Notes under the pieces: generated by a model
Told to the model about the DNA's origin: nothing
The model's input: the letters and a program-made list of their open reading frames with translations, nothing else
Database searches by the model: none
Made by a program: the position numbers and the translations under genes
Source: Pontibacter litorisediminis
Lineage (GTDB): Bacteria; Bacteroidota; Bacteroidia; Cytophagales; Hymenobacteraceae
DNA: 64,000 nt
Assembly: GCF_029360645.1 (NCBI RefSeq)
Contig: NZ_JARDUA010000001.1
Location: 1,178,001 to 1,242,000 of the forward strand
Direction: 5' to 3'
In this document: positions 20,942 through 28,867 of the stretch, piece after piece
How the letters are laid out: every line of letters starts with the position of its first letter
Numbering within the stretch: the stretch's first letter is position 1

Positions 20942-22435
20942 TTACGGGTTCTGCTCCAGTTTCGGGTTCAGGATGATTTCCTGCTCGGGAATGAAGTACA
21001 CCACCCGTGGGTGCGTGTAAGGAATCTCCTGCGTGTTAGAACCTGAAGGCAGGTGGGTGCCCGGGTAGTTACGCACCATGGTGCGCTTGTTGCGGAACAC
21101 ATCATACTTGCGCTGCGCCTCCCAGGCCAGCTCCAGGCGGCGCTCATCCAGCACCACATCCAGCACCGAGGTATAGCCCATCATGTTGGAAGCCGAGAAC
21201 AGCGCGTCACCCGACAAGCCGGCCCTTCTGCGGATCAGGTTCACGTCCTCCAGCGCCGCCTCCTCGTTACCCAGCTTGGCGTTGGCCTCGGCCCGGTTGA
21301 GGTACATCTCGGCCAGGCGCAGGTACACCGGCGAGCTCAGCGTCACCACCCCCTCCTGGTAAGAATACTTGGTGACGTAGTATTTCTGATACCCGTTCCG
21401 GGTGGCCAGCACTGGCTTGCCATCCGGCCCCATTTTAACGGAGCCATCCGCATTCTTCTCATACACCGGCACAATAAACTCCCGCCGCTTGTCCTCCTCA
21501 AACTGATCAATCAGGTTGCGGTAGCTCTCGGAGGCATACATCTCACCATAGCCCATGCCATCGTTCAGGTACATGGAGCCAAGCGAGCCCCAGGTACGGT
21601 CGTCCTGCAGCGTGTGCTTGATGGCAAAAATGGTTTCCTTGTTGGTCTCGTTGGCGTACGTAAAGTAGTTCGGCAAATCAGCAGTGGGTAGCAAAGTATA
21701 GCGGCCGGAGTTGATTACCTTATCAGCATACTCTATGGCCTTCTCATTGTTCTCCATGTACAAGTATACCCTGGACAAAAGCGCCTGGGCTACCTCTTTG
21801 GAGGCAAAGCTGCTGCTCTTGGTGCTGCCCATCAGGCTGGCCGCCTTCTCCAGGTCTTTCACAACGAACTCGTACACTTCCTTCACGGTGCTGCGCGGCG
21901 GCAGGTCGTTGATGTCGGTGTTGTTGCGGATCATTATCCCCGGCGAGGCTCCTCCATCCTGCGCGTAGGGCCGGCCAAAGATGTTCACCAGATCGAAGTG
22001 CACCATGGCCCGCAAGAAGTAGTTTTCGCCCAGCACCTGGTCCAGCTCTTCCGACTGCCCCTCCTGCAGCTTTTCGATCACGACGTTGGTCCCGTAAATG
22101 GCCTGGTAGGCTTTGCGGAAGAAGTTGTCCGTGATGCTCATGGAGGTGAGGTGCTGGTAATTATAGGCGTAGAACAGCGGGTCGGTAGTGGTGCCGCTCA
22201 AGGCCACATTGTCGCTGGGGTACTCCACCAGCATATGGAAGTTGCGGGTATAGTAGGAGTCTTTGATGTAATTATAGTTCCCTATGGTAGCGGCTTTCAG
22301 CCCCTCCGGTGTATTGGTCGTCTGATCAATGGTGAGACCATCATATGGTTTAACGTCCAGGTCGTCGGAGCAACCTGCTAGTACGGCAGCACTAAGTATG
22401 GCTGGGTATAGGTATTTTCTGAATCTAAAGTTCAT
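20942..22435 (-). CDS. SusD/RagB-family outer-membrane glycan-binding lipoprotein
   Basis: This 497-residue protein is the surface lid of a SusC/D importer. It has a lipoprotein signal with lipobox LAGC (Cys22). The SusD N-terminal TPR-like region contains AIYGTNVVIEKL and ENYFLRAMVHFDLVNIFGRPY, a very typical SusD segment. The C-terminal half includes YLRLAEMYLNRAEANAKLG and VLDVVLDERRLELAWEAQRKYDVFR, typical of the family's end. It begins 17 bp after the SusC stop, so the pair is co-transcribed. Substrate cannot be predicted from sequence; neighbouring enzymes point to sulfated, fucosylated animal- or algal-type glycans. Confidence 0.95.
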   Translation of the reverse strand: MNFRFRKYLYPAILSAAVLAGCSDDLDVKPYDGLTIDQTTNTPEGLKAATIGNYNYIKDSYYTRNFHMLVEYPSDNVALSGTTTDPLFYAYNYQHLTSMSITDNFFRKAYQAIYGTNVVIEKLQEGQSEELDQVLGENYFLRAMVHFDLVNIFGRPYAQDGGASPGIMIRNNTDINDLPPRSTVKEVYEFVVKDLEKAASLMGSTKSSSFASKEVAQALLSRVYLYMENNEKAIEYADKVINSGRYTLLPTADLPNYFTYANETNKETIFAIKHTLQDDRTWGSLGSMYLNDGMGYGEMYASESYRNLIDQFEEDKRREFIVPVYEKNADGSVKMGPDGKPVLATRNGYQKYYVTKYSYQEGVVTLSSPVYLRLAEMYLNRAEANAKLGNEEAALEDVNLIRRRAGLSGDALFSASNMMGYTSVLDVVLDERRLELAWEAQRKYDVFRNKRTMVRNYPGTHLPSGSNTQEIPYTHPRVVYFIPEQEIILNPKLEQNP

Positions 22436-22452
22436 GGCTCAGTGGTTTTGGG

Positions 22453-25400
22453 TTAAAAGTCGAGGTTAACGCCGAACATAAGTTTCTTGCTGCCTGGGTA
22501 GCGGGTGGTAGAGTAACCGGAGGTCAGGTCTACTTCAGGGTCCATGCCGGAGAAGTCTGTCCAGGTCCAGAGGTTGTCGCCACTTACAAAGATGCGGATG
22601 TTCTCCGTCTTAAGCCGGCTGGTTACAGCTTCCGGCAGGTTGTAGGACAGCGTGACGTTGCGCAGGCGCAGGTAGCTGCCGTCTTCCAGGTAGCGTGACG
22701 AGGTTTTGTTCGAAGCTCTGTTACCGTTTAGCACCGCCCTTGGGTGAGTCGCCACATCGCCCTCCTTCTCCCATCGGCTCCAGCCGTCCTGCAGCACCAT
22801 GCTGTTATAGGTGGGGTAAGCCCCATCGGCATCAAAAAGCTCGCGGTTGTAATTGTACACTTTGTTGCCGTACACAAAGTTCACAAAAGCGGATAGCGTA
22901 AAGTTTTTGTAGCCAAAGGTGTTGCGCATGCCGCCCGCAAACTTGGGCGTGGTGGTGCCGGTGTATACCCGGGTGGCGCTGTTGTAAGAGTTGGTTACCG
23001 TATCCTGCACAAAATTGCCGTCGGCGTCATACTCCTTCCGGAGCCAGAGCGGATCACCGGTGGCCGGGTCCACACCTTTCCACTCCCGCATAAACCAGGA
23101 GCCGATCGGCCTGCCCTCCTCAATGCGCTGGCTGCCCTGGTCAATGGGCTGCCCGTCATATAGCTCCAGTACCTCGTTGCGGTTAAAGGAGATGTTAAAG
23201 TCGGTTTCCCACACCAGGGCCCCTTGGAGGTTTTTGGTGCTCAGCTCTACATCAAGCCCTTGGTTCCTGACAGAGCCGATGTTCTGGGTTTGCCAGTAAA
23301 AACCGGTGGCCGAGGAAAGCGGCACCTGCTGCAGGATCCCTTTGTTGGTTCTGTTATAGAAATCCAGCGCCAGGTTTACCCTGTCAAACAGGCCAACCTC
23401 CAATCCAATATCAAACGTATGAGCTTTCTCCCAGGTCAGGTCCGGGTTCACGAGGCGGCGCGGGAATCCGCCCGGCTGATCGGCGTACTGCACGTTAAAC
23501 TGGTACAGGTCCAGCGCCTCAAAATCACCAATATTGGCGTTACCGGTGGTACCGTAGCTGCTCCTTAGTTTCAGGAGGTTTACAGTAGACGTCAGCCCCT
23601 GAAAAAAGTCCTCGCCGGAAATGGCCCAGGCAGCACCCACAGAGTAGAAATCACCAAAGCGCTTGTCACGCCCAAAGCGCGAGGAGCCGTCACGCCGGTA
23701 GGAAACAGTGGCAAAGTAACGGCTATCAAAGTCGTAGTCCACATTCAGGAACCCTGACATGAACTTGCTTTCGGATTTATACCCGCCAATGTTCACCGGT
23801 TTGGCAATCGCATCGAGTACTTCCAGCCCCGGGAAGATGCCTTGCCCGGAGGCGCTCATGCCATCGTTGAAGTTTCGTTGATACTCAGCGCCTAAAATAC
23901 CGCGCAGGTTATGGGAGCCGAACTGCCGGTTGGCCGTGAGCAGGTTGGATGTCAGAAAACTGTTACTATAGCCGTACGAGTTACTCAAGGAGCCGTTCGA
24001 CGCCTTTCCGCCTGGGGTGCGCGAGTCGTTATTGGATTCTGCGCGAGAGTTGCTGGTACTGTAGCGGTTGGTGGTGGAGAAGGCGAGCCAGTCAGTCATT
24101 CTATACTCAAGTTTCAGGTCGCCGTCCAGCATTTGCCCTCTGCTCCGGTTGTAGTTGTATTGGCTGGTAAAAAGGAAATTGCTCCTGTCGCGGCCATACC
24201 ATCCTACCGTGTTGGCATCCACGTACCTGATCGTTCCGTCCTCGTTATAGGGATTATCCCAGGGCATGTTGATAAAGGACTGGTAAATGGCACCCGAAGG
24301 ATCGTTTTCGCGGTTGTTGAACTGTGCGTTTACACGCGCGGTAATAGTAAACCTGTCGTTGATGTCGTGGTCTATGTTGGCTCTGAAGTTGGTCTGCTCA
24401 AAGTTCGTGTTTACCACCGTTCCCTCCTCCTGAAAGTAGTTGCCGCTGATATAGAACCTTGTTTTCTCAGATCCCCCGGAAACAGACAACTGATGGTTGT
24501 TTGTGATGCCTGTACGGAAGGCTTCCTCCAGCCAGTCCGTATTTCCTGGCTGGCCGGGCAGCACACCGCTTGCGTAATCAGAGTATGTCAGCGGAAAGTT
24601 CTTGGAGGCCAGGTACGCGTTGATCTCTGCCTCAGATGGGTTGGGGTTTGTTCGGTTTAAAGTGGCGATGTGGCTGTTGCGCTTGCCGGTGTAGTCGTTC
24701 TGGTACATTCTGCTCGTATAGTCGAAAAGCTGCTGACCGTTCATTACCTCAAAATTACCGGTCGTGCGTCTGCTCACCCCTGTGGTACCGTTGTAGGATA
24801 CCCGGGTCTTCCCTGCCTTGCCGCGCTTGGTCGTGATCACAATCACACCGTTAGCCGCCCGGGAGCCATACAGGCCCGTAGCAGCTGCGTCTTTCAACAC
24901 CGTTATACTTTCAATGTCAGTTGGGTTAGCCGTGCCGCCAATCACCCCGTCTACTACATACAAGGGGTCGGCGCTGGCCGAGATAGAGCCTGTGCCCCGG
25001 ATGCGGACTCTGGGAGCCTCTCCCGGTTGTCCGCTGCCACTGGACACGGTTACACCAGAGGCTTTCCCCTGCAACATCGTGGCGGTGTTGTTGGTAGTCA
25101 CGTCGCGCAGCTCGTTGCCGCTCACCACCGATACAGAACTCACCAGCTCCGACTGCGATTTGCTCGAGTACCCTACCACCACTACCTCTTCCAGGCTTTT
25201 GGCATCTGTTTTCATGGTCAGGTTGATGGCAGTCTGGCTACCGACCTTTATTTCTTGCGGCTCATACCCAATGTAGGAGAACACCAGCACATCAGTGGGG
25301 GCGGCAGCTATCGTGTAGGAGCCATCTGCACCGGTAGCGGTACCGCTGGTGCTGTTCTTCACCACCACCGTCACTCCTATAAGTGGCTGGCTCTTCTCAT

Positions 25401-25578
25401 CCACTACCCTACCGCGCACTTCGCTGCGGCTTTGGCCATAGCCAACACTGACAGCAAGAAGAAAATACAGGATGCCTGTAAAAAGAGGCAGCATCTGCAT
25501 AGGCTTTGTGTGCTTCTTCTTCAGTAGAAGGAGCACAGCATCAGGGTTAGCTCCTCCCGTTCTGTAATCTTTTTTCAT
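22453..25578 (-). CDS. SusC/RagA-family TonB-linked outer-membrane transporter
   Basis: This 1041-residue protein imports oligosaccharides across the outer membrane with SusD, powered by TonB. After a signal region (about residues 25-50, ending GYGQ) comes the carboxypeptidase-regulatory-like domain (about 53-135, with GVTVVVKNSTSGTATGADG cited for its DGSYTI end). The TonB box region EEVVVVGYSS follows, then the plug (VRIRGTGSISASADPLYVVDG; DIESITVLKDAAATGLYGSRAANGV) and a ~800-residue barrel ending in an aromatic strand (LMFGVNLDF). No secretin/STN domain precedes the regulatory domain, so there is no sign of direct anti-sigma signalling. It is first in the SusC-SusD-DUF3472 operon and diverges from the formylglycine-generating enzyme gene. 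Confidence 0.95.
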   Translation of the reverse strand: MKKDYRTGGANPDAVLLLLKKKHTKPMQMLPLFTGILYFLLAVSVGYGQSRSEVRGRVVDEKSQPLIGVTVVVKNSTSGTATGADGSYTIAAAPTDVLVFSYIGYEPQEIKVGSQTAINLTMKTDAKSLEEVVVVGYSSKSQSELVSSVSVVSGNELRDVTTNNTATMLQGKASGVTVSSGSGQPGEAPRVRIRGTGSISASADPLYVVDGVIGGTANPTDIESITVLKDAAATGLYGSRAANGVIVITTKRGKAGKTRVSYNGTTGVSRRTTGNFEVMNGQQLFDYTSRMYQNDYTGKRNSHIATLNRTNPNPSEAEINAYLASKNFPLTYSDYASGVLPGQPGNTDWLEEAFRTGITNNHQLSVSGGSEKTRFYISGNYFQEEGTVVNTNFEQTNFRANIDHDINDRFTITARVNAQFNNRENDPSGAIYQSFINMPWDNPYNEDGTIRYVDANTVGWYGRDRSNFLFTSQYNYNRSRGQMLDGDLKLEYRMTDWLAFSTTNRYSTSNSRAESNNDSRTPGGKASNGSLSNSYGYSNSFLTSNLLTANRQFGSHNLRGILGAEYQRNFNDGMSASGQGIFPGLEVLDAIAKPVNIGGYKSESKFMSGFLNVDYDFDSRYFATVSYRRDGSSRFGRDKRFGDFYSVGAAWAISGEDFFQGLTSTVNLLKLRSSYGTTGNANIGDFEALDLYQFNVQYADQPGGFPRRLVNPDLTWEKAHTFDIGLEVGLFDRVNLALDFYNRTNKGILQQVPLSSATGFYWQTQNIGSVRNQGLDVELSTKNLQGALVWETDFNISFNRNEVLELYDGQPIDQGSQRIEEGRPIGSWFMREWKGVDPATGDPLWLRKEYDADGNFVQDTVTNSYNSATRVYTGTTTPKFAGGMRNTFGYKNFTLSAFVNFVYGNKVYNYNRELFDADGAYPTYNSMVLQDGWSRWEKEGDVATHPRAVLNGNRASNKTSSRYLEDGSYLRLRNVTLSYNLPEAVTSRLKTENIRIFVSGDNLWTWTDFSGMDPEVDLTSGYSTTRYPGSKKLMFGVNLDF

Positions 25579-26172
25579 ACTTATTTTCGTTTAGTTGAGA
25601 ATAAAAGTCTAGGCAAAGTGTAAGGTGTGCTCGAGTACTCACTCATTAAGGTAAGATAAATCCTAAATTCCGCCATAGGAAAATGCCCTAAAATAGAACA
25701 CAAACGTTTGCCTTACCCTTGATTTCAGCTTCCCGTAAGTTTAATGTGTGAACATCGCAGACACTGGTTGCCCCAGGCTTGGGAGTGCGGACGGTTCGAC
25801 AGGGGTTTCTCCGCCCGGAGGCGCCCCTTGGGAAGAGCAAAAGGCGGAAAAGCCTATGCATGAGAGGAGAATCTGGACAACAAGACCAATTACGCCCGGC
25901 TTCAAGGGCTATTTGCATCCAATTGGCTTCACCCAATACAGCAGTCCAGCCTTTAGCAGCACAAAGGCTTCTATTTTATACCCTCGATGGAGCCGGTTAG
26001 CAGGAGCCGCAGGCAAACGGTTGCGATGAGAAATCCGCGCTATGCCTATAGGCTGCTGATCTGAACTACAGACAGCACAGAACCTTTTAAAGGGGCAAAT
26101 TCTATTATTCCGCTAAGCGTGTTCGATTACTTTATACTTGCTTGGCCCATGAGGCTTTCGTACCTTACTCAC
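25579..26172. other. 594-bp divergent promoter region between SusC and FGE genes
   Basis: No convincing gene is present; the short frames here have no recognisable content. The left 180 bp is AT-rich and should hold the SusC promoter. One 10-bp perfect palindrome, CAAACGTTTG, lies at 25701-25710 (listed separately). The central part (25750-26050) is GC-richer and I see nothing in it. Confidence 0.5.
25701..25710. promoter_or_regulatory. Candidate LacI-family operator, CAAACGTTTG
   Basis: This perfect 10-bp dyad has the central CG and A/T flanks typical of LacI/GalR operators. It lies 123 bp upstream of the susC start. Two LacI-family regulators are encoded nearby (27517-28545 and 33386-34450). 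It is a single site found by eye, so chance is possible. Confidence 0.35.
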
Positions 26173-27318
26173 ATGAAATACCCCCATTACATTAGGCTGC
26201 TTGCCACAGGCGTCCTGCTCTCCTCTTGCACACAGCAAGCGGATGAGCCACGGACTACAGCTGCGGCCAGCTCTGCCGCCACGGATTCAATCCCCTCCTG
26301 CTGCGTAGCTACTGTCCCCTCCCGCTTCGCTGCTGCCCCAGATACAACGGAGGCCGCAGCACGACCAGCAGAAGGGCGGCAGCACGAGGGAATGGTGTGG
26401 GTAGAGGGCGGCACGTTCCTAATGGGCGCTGACAATGACCAGGCCCGCCCGGATGAGTACCCCAAGCACAAAGTCTCCGTGGATGGCTTTTGGATGGATG
26501 CCGCCGAAGTAACGAATGCGGCATTTGCCCGCTTTGTGGAGGCCACAGGTTATGTAACCGTTGCGGAGCGGAAACCTGATTGGGAAGAGCTGAAAAAGCA
26601 GCTGCCGCCAGGCACGCCCAAACCAGACGAAAGCCTGCTTGTGCCGGCATCGCTGGTGTTTGTGCCACCCCAGGGGCAGGTAGACCTAAACAACTTCGCC
26701 AGCTGGTGGACCTGGAAAGAGGGTGCCAACTGGAGGCAGCCCCATGGCCCCGGCAGTAGTATAAAAGGGCGCGTGGATCATCCCGTCGTGCATATATCGT
26801 GGCATGATGCGCAGGCTTATGCCAAGTGGGCGGGCAAACGGCTCCCCACGGAGGCTGAGTGGGAATGGGCCGCGCGCGGAGGCAAGCAAGGGAACATTTA
26901 TCCCTGGGGCAACGAGCCCATCAACTCCGGCAAGCCAAAGGCCAATACCTGGAACGGCAGCTTCCCCACAAATAACACGCGGCAGGACGGCTATTACCAC
27001 ACAGCCCCTGTTAAAGCCTTTGCGCCAAATGGCTACGGCCTGTACGGCATGGCGGGCAACGTGTGGGAGTGGTGCGCAGATTATTACCACAGCAACTACT
27101 ACAGCACTGTGCACACGGCAGAAGGGGTGCGTAACCCATCCGGCCCGGCAGACAGCCATGACCCGGACGAGCCTTATGCCAAGAAACGGGTGATCAGGGG
27201 CGGGTCATTTCTGTGCAACGACAGCTATTGCTCCGGCTTTCGGGTGGCGGCCCGCATGAAGAGCACCGAGGACAGCGGCATGGAGCACGTCGGGTTCCGT
27301 TGCGTGCAGGACAGGTAA
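26173..27318 (+). CDS. Formylglycine-generating enzyme (FGE/SUMF1 family), lipoprotein
   Basis: This 381-residue protein oxidises the Cys of a C-x-P-S-R motif in sulfatases to formylglycine. The start at 26173 gives a lipoprotein signal with lipobox LLSSC. The FGE-sulfatase domain runs from about residue 75 (GMVWVEGGTFLMGAD) to the end, with RLPTEAEWEWAARGG, GLYGMAGNVWEWCADYY and the C-terminal GFRC. Both copper-site cysteines of true FGEs are present as C348-N-D-S-Y-C353, the same spacing as in human SUMF1, which separates it from non-catalytic relatives. Between the lipobox and the domain is an unusual C43-C44 and T47-V-P-S-R51 sequence resembling a sulfatase target with Thr for Cys. A monocistronic unit ends at the hairpin at 27324. 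The lipoprotein sulfatase at 14548-15969 is the obvious client. Confidence 0.9.
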   Translation: MKYPHYIRLLATGVLLSSCTQQADEPRTTAAASSAATDSIPSCCVATVPSRFAAAPDTTEAAARPAEGRQHEGMVWVEGGTFLMGADNDQARPDEYPKHKVSVDGFWMDAAEVTNAAFARFVEATGYVTVAERKPDWEELKKQLPPGTPKPDESLLVPASLVFVPPQGQVDLNNFASWWTWKEGANWRQPHGPGSSIKGRVDHPVVHISWHDAQAYAKWAGKRLPTEAEWEWAARGGKQGNIYPWGNEPINSGKPKANTWNGSFPTNNTRQDGYYHTAPVKAFAPNGYGLYGMAGNVWEWCADYYHSNYYSTVHTAEGVRNPSGPADSHDPDEPYAKKRVIRGGSFLCNDSYCSGFRVAARMKSTEDSGMEHVGFRCVQDR

Positions 27319-27323
27319 GCGAA

Positions 27324-27349
27324 AAGGCCCCTGCTGTTGCAGGGGCCTT
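27324..27349 (+). terminator. Hairpin terminator after FGE gene
   Basis: AAGGCCCCTGC pairs with GCAGGGGCCTT around a TGTT loop, 6 bp after the stop codon. The following T-run is short (TTCATTC). Confidence 0.7.
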
Positions 27350-27516
27350 CATTCACCTAATTAACCTATCAATAAATTACTCTTCTTTACTATACAAAGA
27401 TAGAATATGTTAACGAACACACAAATATTAAACGATATTTATTCTTAGTGGAAGCCTGCCTTTGGCTTCAAACTTTTTTTCAGTATTACCTTTAGTGCCA
27501 CCCATACGTTAGCCTC

Positions 27517-28545
27517 ATGTCCGGAAAACCAGTTACGATCAAGGAAATCGCCAAGATACTTCATGTGTCCACCTCCACTGTGTCCAGGGCCCTGCATGAC
27601 CACCCCAGCATAGGGGCAGCCACCAGCCTGAGGATAAAACAGTTGGCCAAAGAGCTTAACTATGAACGTAACCAGACGGCCGTGCACTTCCAGCAAGGAA
27701 AAACCTACACCCTTGGGGTTATCCTGCCGGAGTTATCAGAAGCCTTCTTCTCCTCTGCCATCAGCGCCATAGAGGATACCGCCTACAAGCGTAATTACAC
27801 TGTGCTGCTCGCTCAGTCGCATGACGACGCAGAGAAAGAGAAACGGTTGGTAGAAAAGATGAAGAGCCATCGGGTTGACGGCTTGCTCGTTTCGGTTGCC
27901 AAAACCACCTCTTCCTTCGAGCACTTCAGCAGCCTGAGCCAGTACAACATTCCTGTTGTATTCTTCGATCGCATTCCGCCCTTAAATGGCATACACTCTG
28001 TAGCCTGCAACATGATCACCGGAACAGTAGAGGCTGTCACCTACCTCTTAAAGAAGGGGCACCGCGCCATCGGCATGATCAACGGGCCCGATACCCTTTA
28101 TGCCAGCACTGAGAGGCGGGAAGGCTACATTCAGGCCATGCAAAAGAACCGGCTCAAGTTCGACCCCTCCCTGATTGTGGGCTGCGACCTAACCGAGGAA
28201 GGAGCAACAGCTGCCTTTGAGAAGCTTTTGGCCAACAAGCGGAAGATAACCGCGGTGGTTACCTTTAACGATTACGTGTGGCTTCATGCGCAGAAACACG
28301 CCCGGACACTGGGCCTGCAGGTAAACGAAGACCTGGAGTTCGTGAGTTATGCCAACCTCCCCATGATCGCCTACATGAACCACGCCCCCCTTGCCTCTGT
28401 AGAGCAGTTCCCATACCAGCAGGGCCAGAAAGCCACTGAAATTCTGCTGGACCTCCTCTGCTCTAAAGAAGAGCCGCAACACCGGCAACAGGCGTTTTAC
28501 AAAGTAACAGTAGAGTCTCAGCTCGTAGAGAGCCACAAACTGTAG
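27517..28545 (+). CDS. LacI-family transcriptional regulator
   Basis: This 342-residue repressor/activator has an N-terminal LacI helix-turn-helix (VTIKEIAKILHVSTSTVSRALHDHP, cited for its TSTVSRALH core) with the hinge helix following at about 50-60. A periplasmic-binding-protein-like sensor domain covers about 62-340 (YTLGVILPELSEAFFSSAI; VVFFDRIPPL; GHRAIGMINGP). The ligand is unknown. It sits 322 bp upstream of the GalNAc-type operon (28868-33096) in the same direction and downstream of FGE. Control of that operon, or of the susC operator candidate at 25701, is a reasonable guess. Start and length are normal for the family. Confidence 0.93.
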   Translation: MSGKPVTIKEIAKILHVSTSTVSRALHDHPSIGAATSLRIKQLAKELNYERNQTAVHFQQGKTYTLGVILPELSEAFFSSAISAIEDTAYKRNYTVLLAQSHDDAEKEKRLVEKMKSHRVDGLLVSVAKTTSSFEHFSSLSQYNIPVVFFDRIPPLNGIHSVACNMITGTVEAVTYLLKKGHRAIGMINGPDTLYASTERREGYIQAMQKNRLKFDPSLIVGCDLTEEGATAAFEKLLANKRKITAVVTFNDYVWLHAQKHARTLGLQVNEDLEFVSYANLPMIAYMNHAPLASVEQFPYQQGQKATEILLDLLCSKEEPQHRQQAFYKVTVESQLVESHKL

Positions 28546-28867
28546 GAGGCCTGAGCACGCTCCTTCCAAAGCCCAATTCTGCCTATACTCGCTGCGTGTT
28601 CGTATACATAATACACATTTTTCTTGTTTTGTAGGAGTTGGCTCTTTACATTTATACGCTGCGTCTCTCTTCTGGCCAGTTGTGAGGCCTGCCACCACAC
28701 TTCTATATAAGGAGAGCGCCGGAGCGGGCTTGCTGGAGAAACCCGGTGAGCGCTACCTGCAGCCTTTAGATCAGGGTGCACCAATTACTACAAGCAGCCC
28801 CGAGGCTGCTTCACTGATGTCATTACGGGAGCTCCCCATAGATTAACATTGACCTAACCTTTACCAC
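28546..28867. other. Leader/promoter region before the HexNAc operon
   Basis: This 322-bp gap has an AT-rich centre (28600-28660) suited to a promoter for the gene at 28868. I see no gene, clear operator or terminator in it. Confidence 0.4.
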
